Assembly: GCA_002778195.1 (NCBI GenBank)
Contig: PCDI01000002.1
Span: 2,927,234 to 2,991,233 of the forward strand
Direction of reading: 5' to 3'
Origin: Raffaelea ambrosiae
Taxonomy: Eukaryota > Ascomycota > Sordariomycetes > Ophiostomatales > Ophiostomataceae
Length of the DNA stretch: 64,000 nucleotides
This document shows positions 11,394-22,431 of this stretch, in pieces; position 1 is the first letter of the stretch; the number at the start of each line of letters is the position of its first letter. The position numbers and the translations under genes are program-made. The notes beneath the pieces were generated by a model. The model had not been told where the DNA came from. It did no database searches and saw only the letters and a program-made list of their open reading frames with translations.

Positions 11394-13226
11394 CTAAACA
11401 CGCGCCTCGTATCTGGGATCGTCGGGAACGTACTGCTGCGATGTTAGTACTTGGGAATGAAAACGGAAAACAAAGCGGCCACTCCAGAAAGAACCTACCC
11501 GCCAGGCCTCCTCCAGGCCCGCACTCCGCACCCACTCGGACCCCGGACCCAGCACCGAGTCCACCTCCATGTGGTAGATCCGGCTCCACAGTATGCTCGA
11601 CGTGAGCAGCCGCCACGGCGCTTGGGCGTACGGCTCGACCGCCTGCTGGATCAGCCCCGTCGCCCGGATCAGCTTGATCGCATGCCCGTCCTCGTCAAAG
11701 TGGAAGAGCCGTGCGGCCGCAGCGACGGCATCTCCCGAAATGCCCGACGGCAGGGCCGGCGTCTTGGTCGACACCGTCTGCGCCCCCGGCGAGCGGTAGC
11801 TCTGGATACCGTCCAGACGGAGCGGCGGACACCCCCGGTCGGCGTACTCCATCAGGTCGGCCCGGATCTTCCACTCGAGCACCCGGGCCTTGGCCGCCAC
11901 CGGCACCCAGGCACACGCGTTGAGGGCCAGATAAAAGGGAATGGCGTTGACGTGGTGGATCAAGAAGAAATCGAACTTGGTGTGCTTGCGCGGGTGCCGT
12001 GCCGCCGACGCCGCCATGAAAAGGCACGTCTCGGCCATCTCGGCCGTCCGCTCGGCCACGGCCGCCTCGGTGGGCTCGACGTGCACCTGGGCCGCAATGG
12101 CCAGCATCTCGTCCCCCGCGTGCGCCAACACGCCATCCCGCAGCTTGTTCATGCCAACGGTCCGGACGGAGGACCGTATTTTCGGGTTTGCCGCGACTTC
12201 GTGGTACAGTGACAATAGTGTGGTCCCCCCCTCGCTCGTTTTTGTCTCTTCGGTCCTCCCTTTGGTCCCCCCTTCGGTCGTTCTTGTCTTCTCGGTTCCA
12301 CCCTCGGTCGACCTGCTCTGCCTCTCCCGCGCCAGCTTCTCTGCCCCCAGCAGATACTTGTCCAGTCCCGCGTGGCGATGAGCCGCCGCCGAGGCCAGCC
12401 CCTGGGCCACTATGATTGGCTGGTCCCATTCAATGCCGTACATGAGCTGGATCAGAGGATGCACAAAGCCCTCATGCAGACGGGTCAGCAGGTCGTCCGC
12501 GGCCGGCGTGCCAGAAAAGAGCCGCTTCTGCAAGACCCCCTGCCAACCACAAGGACCACCGCCGTCGGCGCCGGGCCGATCCATGTCTTCCAAGAAAAAG
12601 TTCATAAAGTCGGCATAGTACGACTGCCGTCCCAGAAAGGTGGCCGCATGATTCTCGTACCAGTCGGGATGGTAGATGTCTTCGGGGCCCGCCGTGCCGC
12701 CTTGGCTGCTGCTGCTGTCCTCCTTGCCTGCTCCGCGGACAGGACTGTGCGGCGGCTTGGCCTTGCGCTGGTAGCCCTTGTTGTTGTCGTAGGCCTCCTG
12801 CAGAGACGACGGCGGCGCACCGGTGCCGTAGAGACTCAAGAGGTGGTGGGTGATGTGATTATGGAAGCCGAGGTCATTGAAGAAGACGTGGTGTTTCTGC
12901 AGAGTTTGTTAGGGTGATATGTCTCTTCTCTCTCTCTCTCTCTCTTTCCCTCTCGTGTCCAAGGACCATTCTCTGGCAACTTGACCGCACGATGAACTCA
13001 CCACAAGATCCTCTGTAAGTAGAGATGAGACCTTGCCAGCCGCAGCGTCGGACTGCGTTATGCCCCATAGTCCTGTGTGGGCGGCATCGACACGAATGGT
13101 CGTGTGGGAGGCGTTGGATGAAGCAGGGGAGGAGGAGGAAAACATTCTGAACAAATTGCCTGAGAGTGGTGTACTATTTGCAGGCCCAGCTTTGAGACGC
13201 GATGCTGTTGTTAAAGAAGCAGCCAT
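11394..13226 (-). CDS. Questin-oxidase-like protein (DUF4243 / AflY family)
   Basis: Exons 13226-13002, 12896-11499 and 11435-11394 give 554 residues. The family pattern is clear: KHHVFFNDLGFHNHITHH near residue 76, then HPLIQLMYGIEWDQPIIVAQ, a His-rich helical core, and LVQQAVEP-like C-terminal helices. Questin oxidases catalyse Baeyer-Villiger-type ring cleavage of anthraquinones in some clusters, but most fungal members have no known substrate. No polyketide synthase or other biosynthetic gene lies nearby, so a stand-alone role is more likely. The last intron is 63 nt, a multiple of three and free of stops, with a GTAGGT donor and TACTAAC branch site; retention would add 21 residues. Residues around 240-270 are a repetitive Glu/Gly/Thr insert (EGGT-type units) not expected in the family. 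The substrate is unknown. Confidence 0.78.
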
Positions 13227-14262
13227 GAGGCGAAGACGGGATGGGCTCCGTGGCAGCTTATATGGACAGGAGAAGGCGGAGAGCAGGGAAGGACAAGTCG
13301 ACGGAAGTGCCGGCCAGCCACAGCCTGCCACAGAGGGCGGGAAAGGCATGCAAAGTACGTCTCTGAACACAGCCGTGTCTGTCTGGTGTGCAATTGGATG
13401 CGATGCAACGGTCTCGTGCAAACAACCCGACTAACACGAGCAAGTGCCGATGACGTCAGGGAGAAAGAGGGGGGAAGAGGCGAGGAAAGTGCATTCGCGC
13501 AGCGCCTTCCCAGTTGGGAGAGACCGCCAGTTGAAGAACGACTTGCCGGGAATTTATGTGTTCGAGAGTCGTTCCTTCCATTCTGTCTGCTCCAATGGCC
13601 AAGTCTGCCGCCACGAATGGCATGATGCTGTGACCAACATTTCAATACTTCTGAATCGTTTTGTTAGACCTAATCGAGACTAACCCATTGGATGTAAATA
13701 GAAGCGCCGGGCTTTTCGGACATGGCGGAGATGTTTATTGCCATATACGGAAGGAGTTGGCTACAAGCGCCCGAGTATACGTGCGACCTATGCGTAACCT
13801 ACACACAGCGTATCACACATGAAAAAAAAAAAAAACATTCCGGCCGCCTTGGCTGCATTGCTTCTTTTGCCATTTTCACTCTTATTCCGCTCCTACCGAC
13901 CATGTCTACAGTCGTCTGCATTGTGCAAACCCATGCCAAAAGCCAGAAAGCCGAGAAGCCCAAAGTAAGAGAACCAGAATCCAAGTGCCGCTTCGTTGCC
14001 TGTCTACTGCAGCCCATAGGTACATCGTCAGGCCACGTTTTTTTTGTTGTAAACCCCTGGTTTGTTGTTTCACTGTTTTTGTTCTTATTTCCAGTTATCG
14101 TATCCCCTTTTTGTAGTGTCCCTTGGTGCGCCCCTCATTCTGTGTCCCCAGATGCCACTCCTTGCACCAGTTACCATAAAAGCAGTTCGTTTCCTCGTCT
14201 CTTCGTCTCGTGAGAATTAGTGTCCGTTAATGTTCCATCGCATGCATATGCCGTCGATACGG
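13227..14262. other. Promoter of questin-oxidase-like gene and 3' region of 5-phosphatase gene
   Basis: Two minus-strand genes flank this region: the left part is the promoter and leader of the oxidase gene, the right part the 3' UTR of the 5-phosphatase gene. A plus-strand open frame at 13722-14213 lacks any recognisable family and is not called. A 13-nt A-run lies near 13821. Confidence 0.45.
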
Positions 14263-17200
14263 TTAGAGTCGGCGCTGGGCCAGTCTGTCTTGGACCAGAC
14301 CCTCGCTCGTGGCCTGGTCGTAGCCAATGACGTTTGTCAGATAGTACAGCCTGTCATGGGTTAGATATCGCTGTCCATCTAGATGTTTGCATGGTCTCAT
14401 GTAGTTGGTCATGGTGTAGACGTACTTCTCCTGTAGGGCCACCCGGTCCCGGTGGGTTTCCAGGTGTCGCTGGCACTCCATCCACGTCACGGCTCGCCGT
14501 TTGGCATTGACCCGCTTGACCGTGAACTCGAACCGTCCTGTCACCGGCCGGTGGTCGCTTACATACACCTCATACCGCCGGTAGTCCAATTGTTTTACCC
14601 GCTTATTTGGCCCGCCACGAAACAGCAGTCGATCGCACCACGCGGGACTGCGCTTCTTCTCGCTCGAATCGTAGTTGGCCGTCCCGACGTCGTACTTGTA
14701 TGTGGGCGCAAACGTAATCGGCAGCTCTTCAAACGCGCGCAGCCGGAAGCCGGGATTGCGGCGCCGTGCGACGAGGAGCTGGTCGCGGTCCAGCAGCTTG
14801 TTCAGGTTGCCGGCTTTGACCGCACCCACCACCGTGTCGCGGGACATGGTGTCGATGCGGTAGTTCAGGTCTCCGTTGAGCACGCACAGTTCATGGTCCA
14901 GAATCATGGAGCCATCGCCACCACAAACAAAGTTGTCTATGCGCGTACTTGAGTCTCGCTCGGATGCCAGGTTGTTGGTTTCCAGGATGGCTGCAATATC
15001 GCTGTGCCGGTGGGCAGCCTGCGACTGGCCCGCAGCCAAATGGCAGTTGACAAAGCAGAGGGACGTGTCGTCCACCTGGAAGCGCACCACGATGGCTCCC
15101 TTGTTGCCGTGCAGCCCACCCATGCCGCGCTTGATTTCCGTGGTGCCGAGATTGCGGATGCGGCCCCGGAGGTCGGCCTTGACAAAGATGCACGTAAAGA
15201 GACCGACCATGTGTGTCGTTTGCAGCAGGTGGTACAGCTCGCCGCTCATGTAGTCATCCAGGCTGCGCACCAGGAAGTCGCGCCAGTCGCGGTATTGGTG
15301 GCTCATGCGTTCCTGATCCGAGCCTGCGTTTTTCCTCGTCTTGAGGAGCCGCTTGGCCGTGGCTTTCTTGTCTTCCAGGTCGACGAGCTCCTGGAATCCA
15401 AACACCAGGATATCCGGCGACCCGCTGTTCTCCAGCATGGTCTGCATAAATTTAGCATCTTCGTCTGTCGACCGCATGCTGCCGGGCGTCGACGCGCCCG
15501 CATTCCATGTCATCACATGTGCACGCAGCGTGTCAAAGTCACAGTATGTGCTGTCCCGTGCTTGCATCTCGTTCTCGAGCCAGTCGTCCTCCAGAAGGCC
15601 GTCCCACACGCGGATCATATTGTCGGCACCGAGAGACACGATTTGCTGCTGGCCCGTGCGATACGAACTGGACAGGTCGGTGATCAGCTTGACGACGGGA
15701 TTGTCGTGACCTGCCCATTCCTTCTTGACCGCCCAAGGCGTTGTTTGCAAGTCGTACACGCAGATGTGGCCGTTGTTGTAGCCCGCCCAGATGTGCGGGC
15801 CGGAGCATGCCATGGTATTGATCTTGTAGGAGCCCAAAGTGATCAGAGCGAGACACGAGTAGTCCTTGGTCGAATAGATGGTCACCTTGCCGTCGGCATG
15901 GCCAAAGTACGCCTTGGTCAGGTCTGACGGCATGGCCGTACCCGCACAGATCTCGCCGGCGCCCTCTTGGTACAGGGCGCGGATGAGGACCTGAAACTGG
16001 GCCTTTCCATCGAGTGTCGGCATAAACACGCGCATCTCCTTTCCGGTGGCATGCCACAGCTCATCACCAACAACCATGGAGAACGTGTGGCCTCGCGGCA
16101 CCCGGTACGACTGGTCCTGGTTGCCAGCTAGGCTCGGCACGTTGCCTTCTTCATCGGGCCCCCACACAAACAATGCGCCGCCTTCGTCTAGGGTCCATAG
16201 CTCATTGTAGTGGCGGTGGATCTTGATGATTTCGTAGCGGCCATGGGCCGCGGTCTTGGTCGCCACGACGCTCTGCGTAGCAATGTCGGCTTCCAATATA
16301 TCGCCGACGTTGGTGCCAATCCACAGCTTGCGGCCCTCGTCGTCCACGTGGGCTCCGGGGCGGAAGGCCACGGCGGTGCCCTTGATGTTTTCTCCATGAA
16401 CCAGGCTCATGAAGAGCTCGCCATCCATCATGTTCCACACGCGTGTAAGATGGCCAGTAGTTGCTACAAGCTGGCCGCAGACGTCAAAGACGCGGCAGTC
16501 GTACCTCGTATTGACCTCGGTCATACCACGCAGATAGGGAGCTCGGCGGTTGGTATAGGTGGGATCGGGAAAGGCAGTCACGATGTTGTCAGCTGGTTTG
16601 GACGATGGCAGGGACCCGGCCGGGATGAGGTGCTGCTGCTCGCTGCCGGAACCGTAACCAGAGCCCATCCGGCCGGTGGCTGCATCCGATGGTGGCGAGA
16701 TGCCCAGAGGGGCTCCTGAAGATGCAGCAGCGGCAGAGGCTGGCGTGGAGACCAGAGATGTTGGTGGTGCACGGAACTCGGCCGGCGCCCTGCTGGATGT
16801 CCGGTCTATGGTCATGGAGCGGCCGTGATGCCCACGAGTCGGAGGAGGAAGGTACTGGGTAGACGTGGTAGGGCTCGACACGACTCTCTTTTGGGGCGGC
16901 GGCGGCGGCGGAGGCAGCATAAGACCCAGCCCGCTGCTCGCTGAGCTCCCGCTGGCAGCACTCGCCGTGCCGTTGGCGCTGCCTGCGGCGGGGCGCATGA
17001 CTCGTTGCGGTGGTGGCCGCGAGGCAGCAGAACTGCTGAGGGTCTTGGACGATGGCAAGACTGGCTCTGCTGCGTTCTGCGGGCGGGTTGGCAGGGGCGG
17101 TCTCACTTCGACAGGCTCTGTGTGGTGGGGAGGTGTCGGAGGACATCGTAGCGAACCGTTGCCCGCCGCCGCCGCTGCTGCTGCTGTTGCTGCTGTGCCG

Positions 17201-18535
17201 GCATCCAGTTCCCGTTCTGTGCGGCGCGTGGCGAGCGTGTGGTGGATGGGCGGTGGGTCAAAAGGAGAGAGGGCGGCTGTTGTCTTCATGGCAGCATTGG
17301 GAGTCGTCTTTGGAGCAGGCTTCGTCTTCGGGGGCGGCATCGACGTGGTCCTATCCAGCTGCTGTGCCTTGGCGTGTGGGGGCGTGTGTGACGGAGCCTG
17401 TGCTTGTTGGGGCCGTGGCCTGGCTGGCAGAGATGGCGGCTGCTCTTCGACGTGCGGCTTCTCCAAAGCCGCAGAGGCCATGCTTAGGAACGACGCGCGC
17501 TTCTCAGCCACGCTCACGGTGGCCACGGGCGATGGTGTGGCCTCGCTGGGCGTGGTGACGCCGGCGGCATGGCTGTTATTGAACGGGAAGTTGGCGGAGA
17601 TCTTGGGCCGGTCGGGGCGCTTGATGGGAGGCGGCAACACCTGCGGCTCGCGTTCTCTGCTTCGCTCCTTCTCACGTCCCTGGTCGCGCTGGTCGCGCTC
17701 TCGTCTCAGCTCGGCGGACCGACGAGGAGGAGGAGGGGAGGGCGGCTGGGACGGCGAGAGGCGTGGGGACCGGCGCCGTTCGTCGTTCGGGGACCGCGAG
17801 CGGCTGGCGACCCGGAAGCGGGGCGACGGGGACGGGGACGGTGCCTTGGAGACGGCGTCCGGACCCAAGAAGGCGGAGTGGTCTGAGAAAAGGGGAGTGG
17901 GGCGGGTCTTTGGCGGCGACTGCGGAGGTTCAACGAGCAGAGACGGCGGTGGGATGGGTCGCGGGCTGACGGGAGGCGGGGGTGCCATGCGGTTTGACGG
18001 CCTGAGGAGCTGCGTGCTGTTTCTGTTGCTGTTGCTGGCGCTGTTGCTGTTGCTGGCGCTGTCGGGTGCAGCGAGGCTGCTGTGGCCGGTGCTGGGGAGA
18101 TCTGGCGGGGCCGAGGCCGACAAGGCAGAAGACGGGGCGGGTGTGGGCGTCGCGAGATGGCTCGCAGACACGTCGCGCGGCTTCGGCTTGAGGCTGGGGG
18201 CCAGGGCCGGCCTGGTTGCGGAGGTGGGCGTTGCCGGCTCGCGGAGCCGGTCGGGCTTCGGGGCTGGCGAGATGGAGCGGCTGATGGGCAGCGGCGAGGG
18301 GAGACTGGTGCTGACCGGGGCATCGCCGGGCTTGCTCATGTTCTCGAAGCGAGCCAGCAGGGAGGAGACGGGTTTCTGGGAGTGTCAGTGGTGGAGGACG
18401 CGCGGGAGAGCTGCCAGGACGCAAAGAGGACACGGCGCGGACACAGAGCGGGCACCGAGCGGCAGGGGGTGCCTTCCCTTCAGAGATACTCACAATTGAG
18501 GAGCCATCAGGCCCGTCGTGGTCGGGAGGCGGCAT
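14263..18535 (-). CDS. WD40-like / inositol polyphosphate 5-phosphatase fusion protein
   Basis: Exon 1 (18535-18494) encodes 14 residues; a 118-nt intron joins it to a single 4.1 kb exon (18375-14263), giving 1,384 residues. The junction yields SSI-KPVSSLLARFENMSKP. Residues 1 to about 560 are low-complexity, rich in Pro, Ser, Arg and Ala, and probably disordered. Residues about 575-950 form a WD40-like propeller (IWAGYNNGHICVYDL, MIRVWDGLL). The catalytic IPPc domain starts near 960 (HVMTWNAG), with FGFQELVDLE, LNGDLNYRID (about 1179), PAWCDRLLF (about 1256) and SDHRPV (about 1285): the Mg-dependent endonuclease-like active site is complete. Such enzymes remove the 5-phosphate from phosphoinositides or inositol phosphates and act in membrane traffic and actin control. 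The propeller-phosphatase order resembles plant WD40 5PTases. The substrate is not predicted. Confidence 0.92.
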
Positions 18536-18945
18536 CGTGAACGAGGCGACTGGACGGCAAGACGACGAGGCCCGTCAGTGCCATGCCACCGCGAACAGGA
18601 AGAGAATGAGAAAGAGAGAGATGTGTCGAAGCAGGGAAGACGCCGATGCTCAGCTCGCCATGCGGAAGAGCAGATATCGGCGGTGCGAGGCGGCGGATGC
18701 GCAGAGGAGGGAGCCCGTCGACTTTGGATGCGATCGGCGGGGGGGGATGTGGAGAAAAGATGCGCCGCTGGCAGGTTTTGGCTGGTGGTCGGGAAGCGAA
18801 GGAGGAGGGAGGGCGTTGTCGATCGCACGGCGGCCAGAGTGTTCGAGGAGAGGGCCGGCTGGCGGGTTGTCCGATGTCAAAGAGGAGGCTGAGGAGGAGG
18901 CTGAAGAGAAGGCCGAGGAGGCGTGAAGAAAGGCCAGAGCGAGAG

Positions 18946-19090
18946 AAAGAGGGCCGCTGAAAGAGGACACTGAAAGAGGACACTGAAAGAGGACACTGAA
19001 GAGGACACTGAAAGAGAGCTGCCGAAAGAGGGCGGCTGAAAGCGGACCACGGCAAGAGGCCACTGGAAAAGCCACTGAAAGAGGCCAGAA
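18946..19090. repeat. Degenerate 12-14 bp minisatellite (AAAGAGGACACTG type)
   Basis: About eleven units are visible. Four near-identical copies of AAGAGGACACTG lie at 18961-19012, with diverged copies (AAAGAGGGCCGCTG, AAAGAGAGCTGCCG, AAAGAGGGCGGCTG and others) on both sides. The plus strand is purine-rich. It lies about 400 bp upstream of the 5-phosphatase start codon and 210 bp from the assembly gap. Confidence 0.85.
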
Positions 19091-19302
19091 GACAGAACGA
19101 AAGAACAGACGGCGATGCAGCGGCGTCAGCGCGTCGACAGCAGCACGCAAGGCCACGGCGGCACCGAAACCAGGCAGGTCAGCCGCTGGTTTGCTGGGGG
19201 CGCGCGTGTTGCTGTGCAGCCGGGTTGTACAGGCGGGTTGGGTTGTGCAGGCTGTTTTGCCAGGCTTGGTGTTGCATACAGCAACGAAGGGATGGGCGAA
19301 AA

Positions 19303-19362
19303 NNNNNNNNNNNNNNNNNNNNNNNNNNNNNNNNNNNNNNNNNNNNNNNNNNNNNNNNNNNN
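19303..19362. other. Assembly gap (60 N)
   Basis: Sixty consecutive undetermined bases. The true length is unknown. Flanks are not obviously repeated, but a minisatellite lies within about 210 bp. Confidence 0.99.
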
Positions 19363-20697
19363 GGGCAGCGTAAATAAGGGCACGGGACACTGCAAAAGAG
19401 CACGACTCAGGCACCACACCAGAAGCGAGACGCGGAACAGCACAAAGGAGAGCACGCAAGAAGAAGAATTGATCAAGATCGTCGGCTTGGCTGCAAAAAA
19501 AAGGTTGGGAAACACCGCAGCAGACACAAGCTGTGGTTAACACCGTCGGTGGTGCCTTCCCCCTGCCGGCACCCTGTGCTGGGCTGCTCTTTCCCTTCCA
19601 GGCCTTGGGGCTGCACTGGTACCTGTTTTGCGTCCACAGGCGCGACGTCACCGCCTTGGCACAGCCCACCTGAGCGTCGGGGTGAGCCAAGTCAGCTGAC
19701 CACTTGGCGCTGCTGCTGCCCACTACGAGAGTAGCCTCAACGGTCGTTGTAGCGCTATATATGCTATGAATATGCGCTGTGGCGTAGCTACGACGTCGTC
19801 AGCCGCCTGCTAGCGCCCTGCCGTCGGAGCTGAGTCGTTACGTAGTCACATATCTTACAGAGCCAGTAACGAGTTATTAGTCCCTCAGTTATTAGTAGCA
19901 GCGCCGAAGTCAGGAACACGAGTACAAAGAGGGCTAACCAGAAGGAGAGAAAACAGCTTGGGCACGCTGCAAGGGCACGTCGCATGCAACAACCAGCTAC
20001 ATAGTTAGTACTTGTTCACAGCGCTATCTTATCATGCTGGTCAGTAGGAATGAGGGCAGCCAGGGCTCCTTCTGCAGGCCACTGGCAGCCGCTGTACGTA
20101 GGCGAGTCCTCTAGTCCTGCGCGTACTCTCCAACTGCCCATAATATTTCCCGGCCGAGTCCCTGAAACCGGAACACGCCTTTGTCTGCCATGTGTGCCGC
20201 GTCCCTTGCCTGGAGAGATGCCCCTGCAATTTCCAAGTCTGAACAGGCGATCCATTTGAGCATACGAGTGCGCAAGGCCACGGGTAGCCCGTATCCTGCT
20301 CGTAGACCCCAGCGAGACTCACACGATGGACTTCACACAAGAGCTCGCCCATCCTTCGGATGTGCATGGTTCTCTTGCAGTCTGGGGTAGCGGGATCTTT
20401 TGTAGCAGCGTCAGTGGGCCGAGACATGCAAGTTGTCGAAAGATATGAGGAGACATGCAGACTGGCGTGACCGTTGTTCTCTTTTGTAGGGGCAGGGTAG
20501 CCCTCTTCAACAGGCCGTCCGTCCAATGCCGGTATCTTACCATCAGCCTTCTCTTCCTGCTTTCAGCGGTCCACTTCCTACCGCTGCGAACTACCCAATG
20601 ACCGTGAGGTCCTGCATCCCGGGTTGCCGACTGCATCGGCTACATCCGAGATGTCCGTTGTTGTATTTTTCGATTTGCAGATAGAGAGATACACAAA

Positions 20698-20905
20698 CCC
20701 CCTTCGGAACCCCATCAATGTTAGACCGAAGCCAGACTCGGGGCCCATTGACGCGAGACGGCCAGCGTAATTGGGGCACTTGGGGGCTAAGGACGCCACC
20801 GGATTGGCTGAACAGGTGGCGCTTGCGGGGACCATGAGAGTTTGTAGGGCCCCATTCGGGGTCTATTGTGCTGTAAATGCCCCACGTTGGAGACAGCTTT
20901 TGGGG
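20698..20905. promoter_or_regulatory. Cluster of G4/C4 runs upstream of L-rhamnose dehydrogenase gene
   Basis: Ten runs of four or more G or C occur within 208 bp, starting at 20698, 20710, 20740, 20773, 20782, 20827, 20850, 20858, 20880 and 20902. They lie about 125-330 bp before the start codon. Two fit the CreA/Cre1 consensus SYGGRG (GCGGGG at 20825; GTGGGG as the complement of CCCCAC at 20880). Others resemble stress-response C2H2 zinc-finger sites. Glucose repression of the sugar gene is a plausible reading. Confidence 0.5.
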
Positions 20906-21028
20906 CATTACAAGAGGAAGGCGGCTCCCTTTCTCCTGGGACTTCTGCGCCGTTTCCTGGTTCCGATCTGGTTCAGATCCAGCGCTCCCGACCACCTTTA
21001 CAGCGAATCACACACACAAGCATTGACC

Positions 21029-22041
21029 ATGCCGACTCCCCAGCTGCTTGTGGGCAAGGTGGCCGGCGTCACCGGCGGACTGACCGGCATCGGACGGGTG
21101 AGCAGACAGGAAGACTCCTCGTACTTGAGAATTTACCACCCACTCGCTACAATCACTCTACAGTCAGAGCCAACCCTGCTAACTCACGCTCTTCAGGCTA
21201 TTGCCCTGGAATACCTCCGGCAAGGCGCCAAGGTCGGCGTCAACCACCTCGGTGGCTCCGCCGACGATGTCCACCTCAAGAGCTTCCGCGAGGCGGCCCA
21301 ATCCGTCATCGGCCCCAACGAGAAGCTCGAGAACCACCTCGTCGTCTACGCCGGTGACATCTCGCACCCCGACACGGGCCGCCAGTTTGTCGCCAACATT
21401 GTCAAGGCCATGGGCGGCCGCCTCGACGTCTTTGTGAGCAACGCCGGCATCTGCCAGTTTGCCGAGTTTATGGACATGGACCCGGGCCTGTTTGAGCGCA
21501 CCGTCTCGACCAACCTGTCGGGCGCGTTCTATGCGACGCAGGCGGCGGCACGGCAGATGGCGCGGGAACAGACACCCAAGGGCGGCTCCATCATCGGCAT
21601 CAGCTCCATCTCGGCGCTGGTGGGCGGCGGACAGCAGACGCACTACACGCCGACCAAGGCCGGCGTCAAAAGCCTGATGCAGTCGCTGGCCGTGGCGCTG
21701 GGCCCGCACGGCATCCGGTGCAATGCGCTGCTGCCGGGGACGATCCGGACGCAGCTCAACGACGAGGACATGGCCGATGACGCCAAGCGTACATACATGG
21801 AAGGACGAATTCCGCTGGGCCGACTGGGCCAGCCGCCGGACCTGGCCGGGCCGGCCGTGTTCCTGGCGTGTGACGACCTGAGCGGCTATGTGGTAAGTTG
21901 CATCCAGAGAGGGGGGGGAGGGCTTTCTTGGAGTTTTTTTTTCTTCTTTTCTCTTCTCTCTATCCCCATGCTAATTCCCCCCAACAACAGACGGGCGCCG
22001 AGCTGCTGGTGGATGGCGGCTTGTATGTCAATTTGCAGTAG
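21029..22041 (+). CDS. LRA1: NAD(P)-dependent L-rhamnose 1-dehydrogenase (short-chain dehydrogenase)
   Basis: Exons 21029-21097, 21197-21892 and 21991-22041 give 271 residues; introns have GTGAGC/TTCAG and GTAAGT/ACAG borders. The Rossmann cofactor motif TGGLTGIGRAIA spans the first junction. Classical SDR residues are present: SNAG, the catalytic Ser in ISSISALVGGGQQ and Tyr-x-x-x-Lys in HYTPTKAG. The C-terminal stretch KRTYMEGRIPLGRLGQP and the end GAELLVDGGLYVNLQ match what I know of fungal L-rhamnose 1-dehydrogenases closely. The enzyme oxidises L-rhamnose to L-rhamnono-lactone, the first step of the non-phosphorylative rhamnose pathway used on plant pectin and glycosides. The other pathway genes (lactonase, dehydratase, aldolase) are not in the window. 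The upstream G-run cluster suggests carbon-source control. Confidence 0.82.
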
Positions 22042-22431
22042 TTTGTGTTTCTGCGTGCATGCCATGTGTCTCTCAGCCTTTTTTAATTGAAAAAAAAATT
22101 TAATAAAATGAAACCCAAACAACAATAGAACGCTTGCTCGGTGAAGTTCACTATTATGTAGCAACGAAAAGAGGCCGGCCTCGGTGGATGTCGGGAAGTG
22201 CAACCACGTGATGTCTACCACCAGCATGTAAAAAAAGCAGAGCCCCACAGAATCTGGCTGTCTGGTCGGCTGGCCCGTCCGTGTAGAACGTGCGCATCTT
22301 TTTTTAACCCGCTTGCCGGGACCCTTTCTTCTGCCTCGTCTGGGACAACTCTCAACCGAGAACAACGGCCAATTGACGCAACTCACCTCCCCGTCCTCCT
22401 TTTTTTTTCTCTAAACCATATACCCCTCAAT
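22042..22431. promoter_or_regulatory. Tandem intergenic region with CACGTG element
   Basis: This 390-bp stretch holds the 3' UTR of the dehydrogenase gene and the promoter of the small DUF4748-like gene. A CACGTG palindrome (E-box, bHLH type) lies at 22205-22210, about 220 bp before the next start codon. T-rich tracts precede the start. No further gene is seen. Confidence 0.5.

Larger units (their letters stand above)
18536..21028. promoter_or_regulatory. Long divergent intergenic region, 5-phosphatase / L-rhamnose dehydrogenase, with assembly gap
   Basis: The left third is pyrimidine-rich on the minus strand and serves as leader and promoter of the 5-phosphatase gene; it holds a degenerate minisatellite (18946-19090). 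A 60-base N gap lies at 19303-19362. The middle (19540-20600) has no gene I recognise; open frames there have no family features. The right part contains a dense cluster of G4/C4 runs (20698-20905) just upstream of the rhamnose dehydrogenase gene. Confidence 0.6.

Noticed and set aside
11394..13226. Questin-oxidase-like gene as part of a secondary-metabolite cluster
   Set aside because: No polyketide synthase, NRPS, P450, transporter or cluster regulator lies in the flanking 10-20 kb; neighbours are housekeeping genes.
13722..14213. 163-residue plus-strand open frame between the oxidase and 5-phosphatase genes
   Set aside because: Lies in the expected 3' UTR of the 5-phosphatase gene and has no recognisable homology.
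16865..18499. 544-residue plus-strand frame opposite the 5-phosphatase N-terminus
   Set aside because: Mirror of a low-complexity coding region; no domain, no splice support.
20041..20526. 161-residue minus-strand open frame in the rhamnose dehydrogenase upstream region
   Set aside because: No domain or known family; flanking sequence lacks transposon ends. A decayed element cannot be excluded, but nothing supports it.
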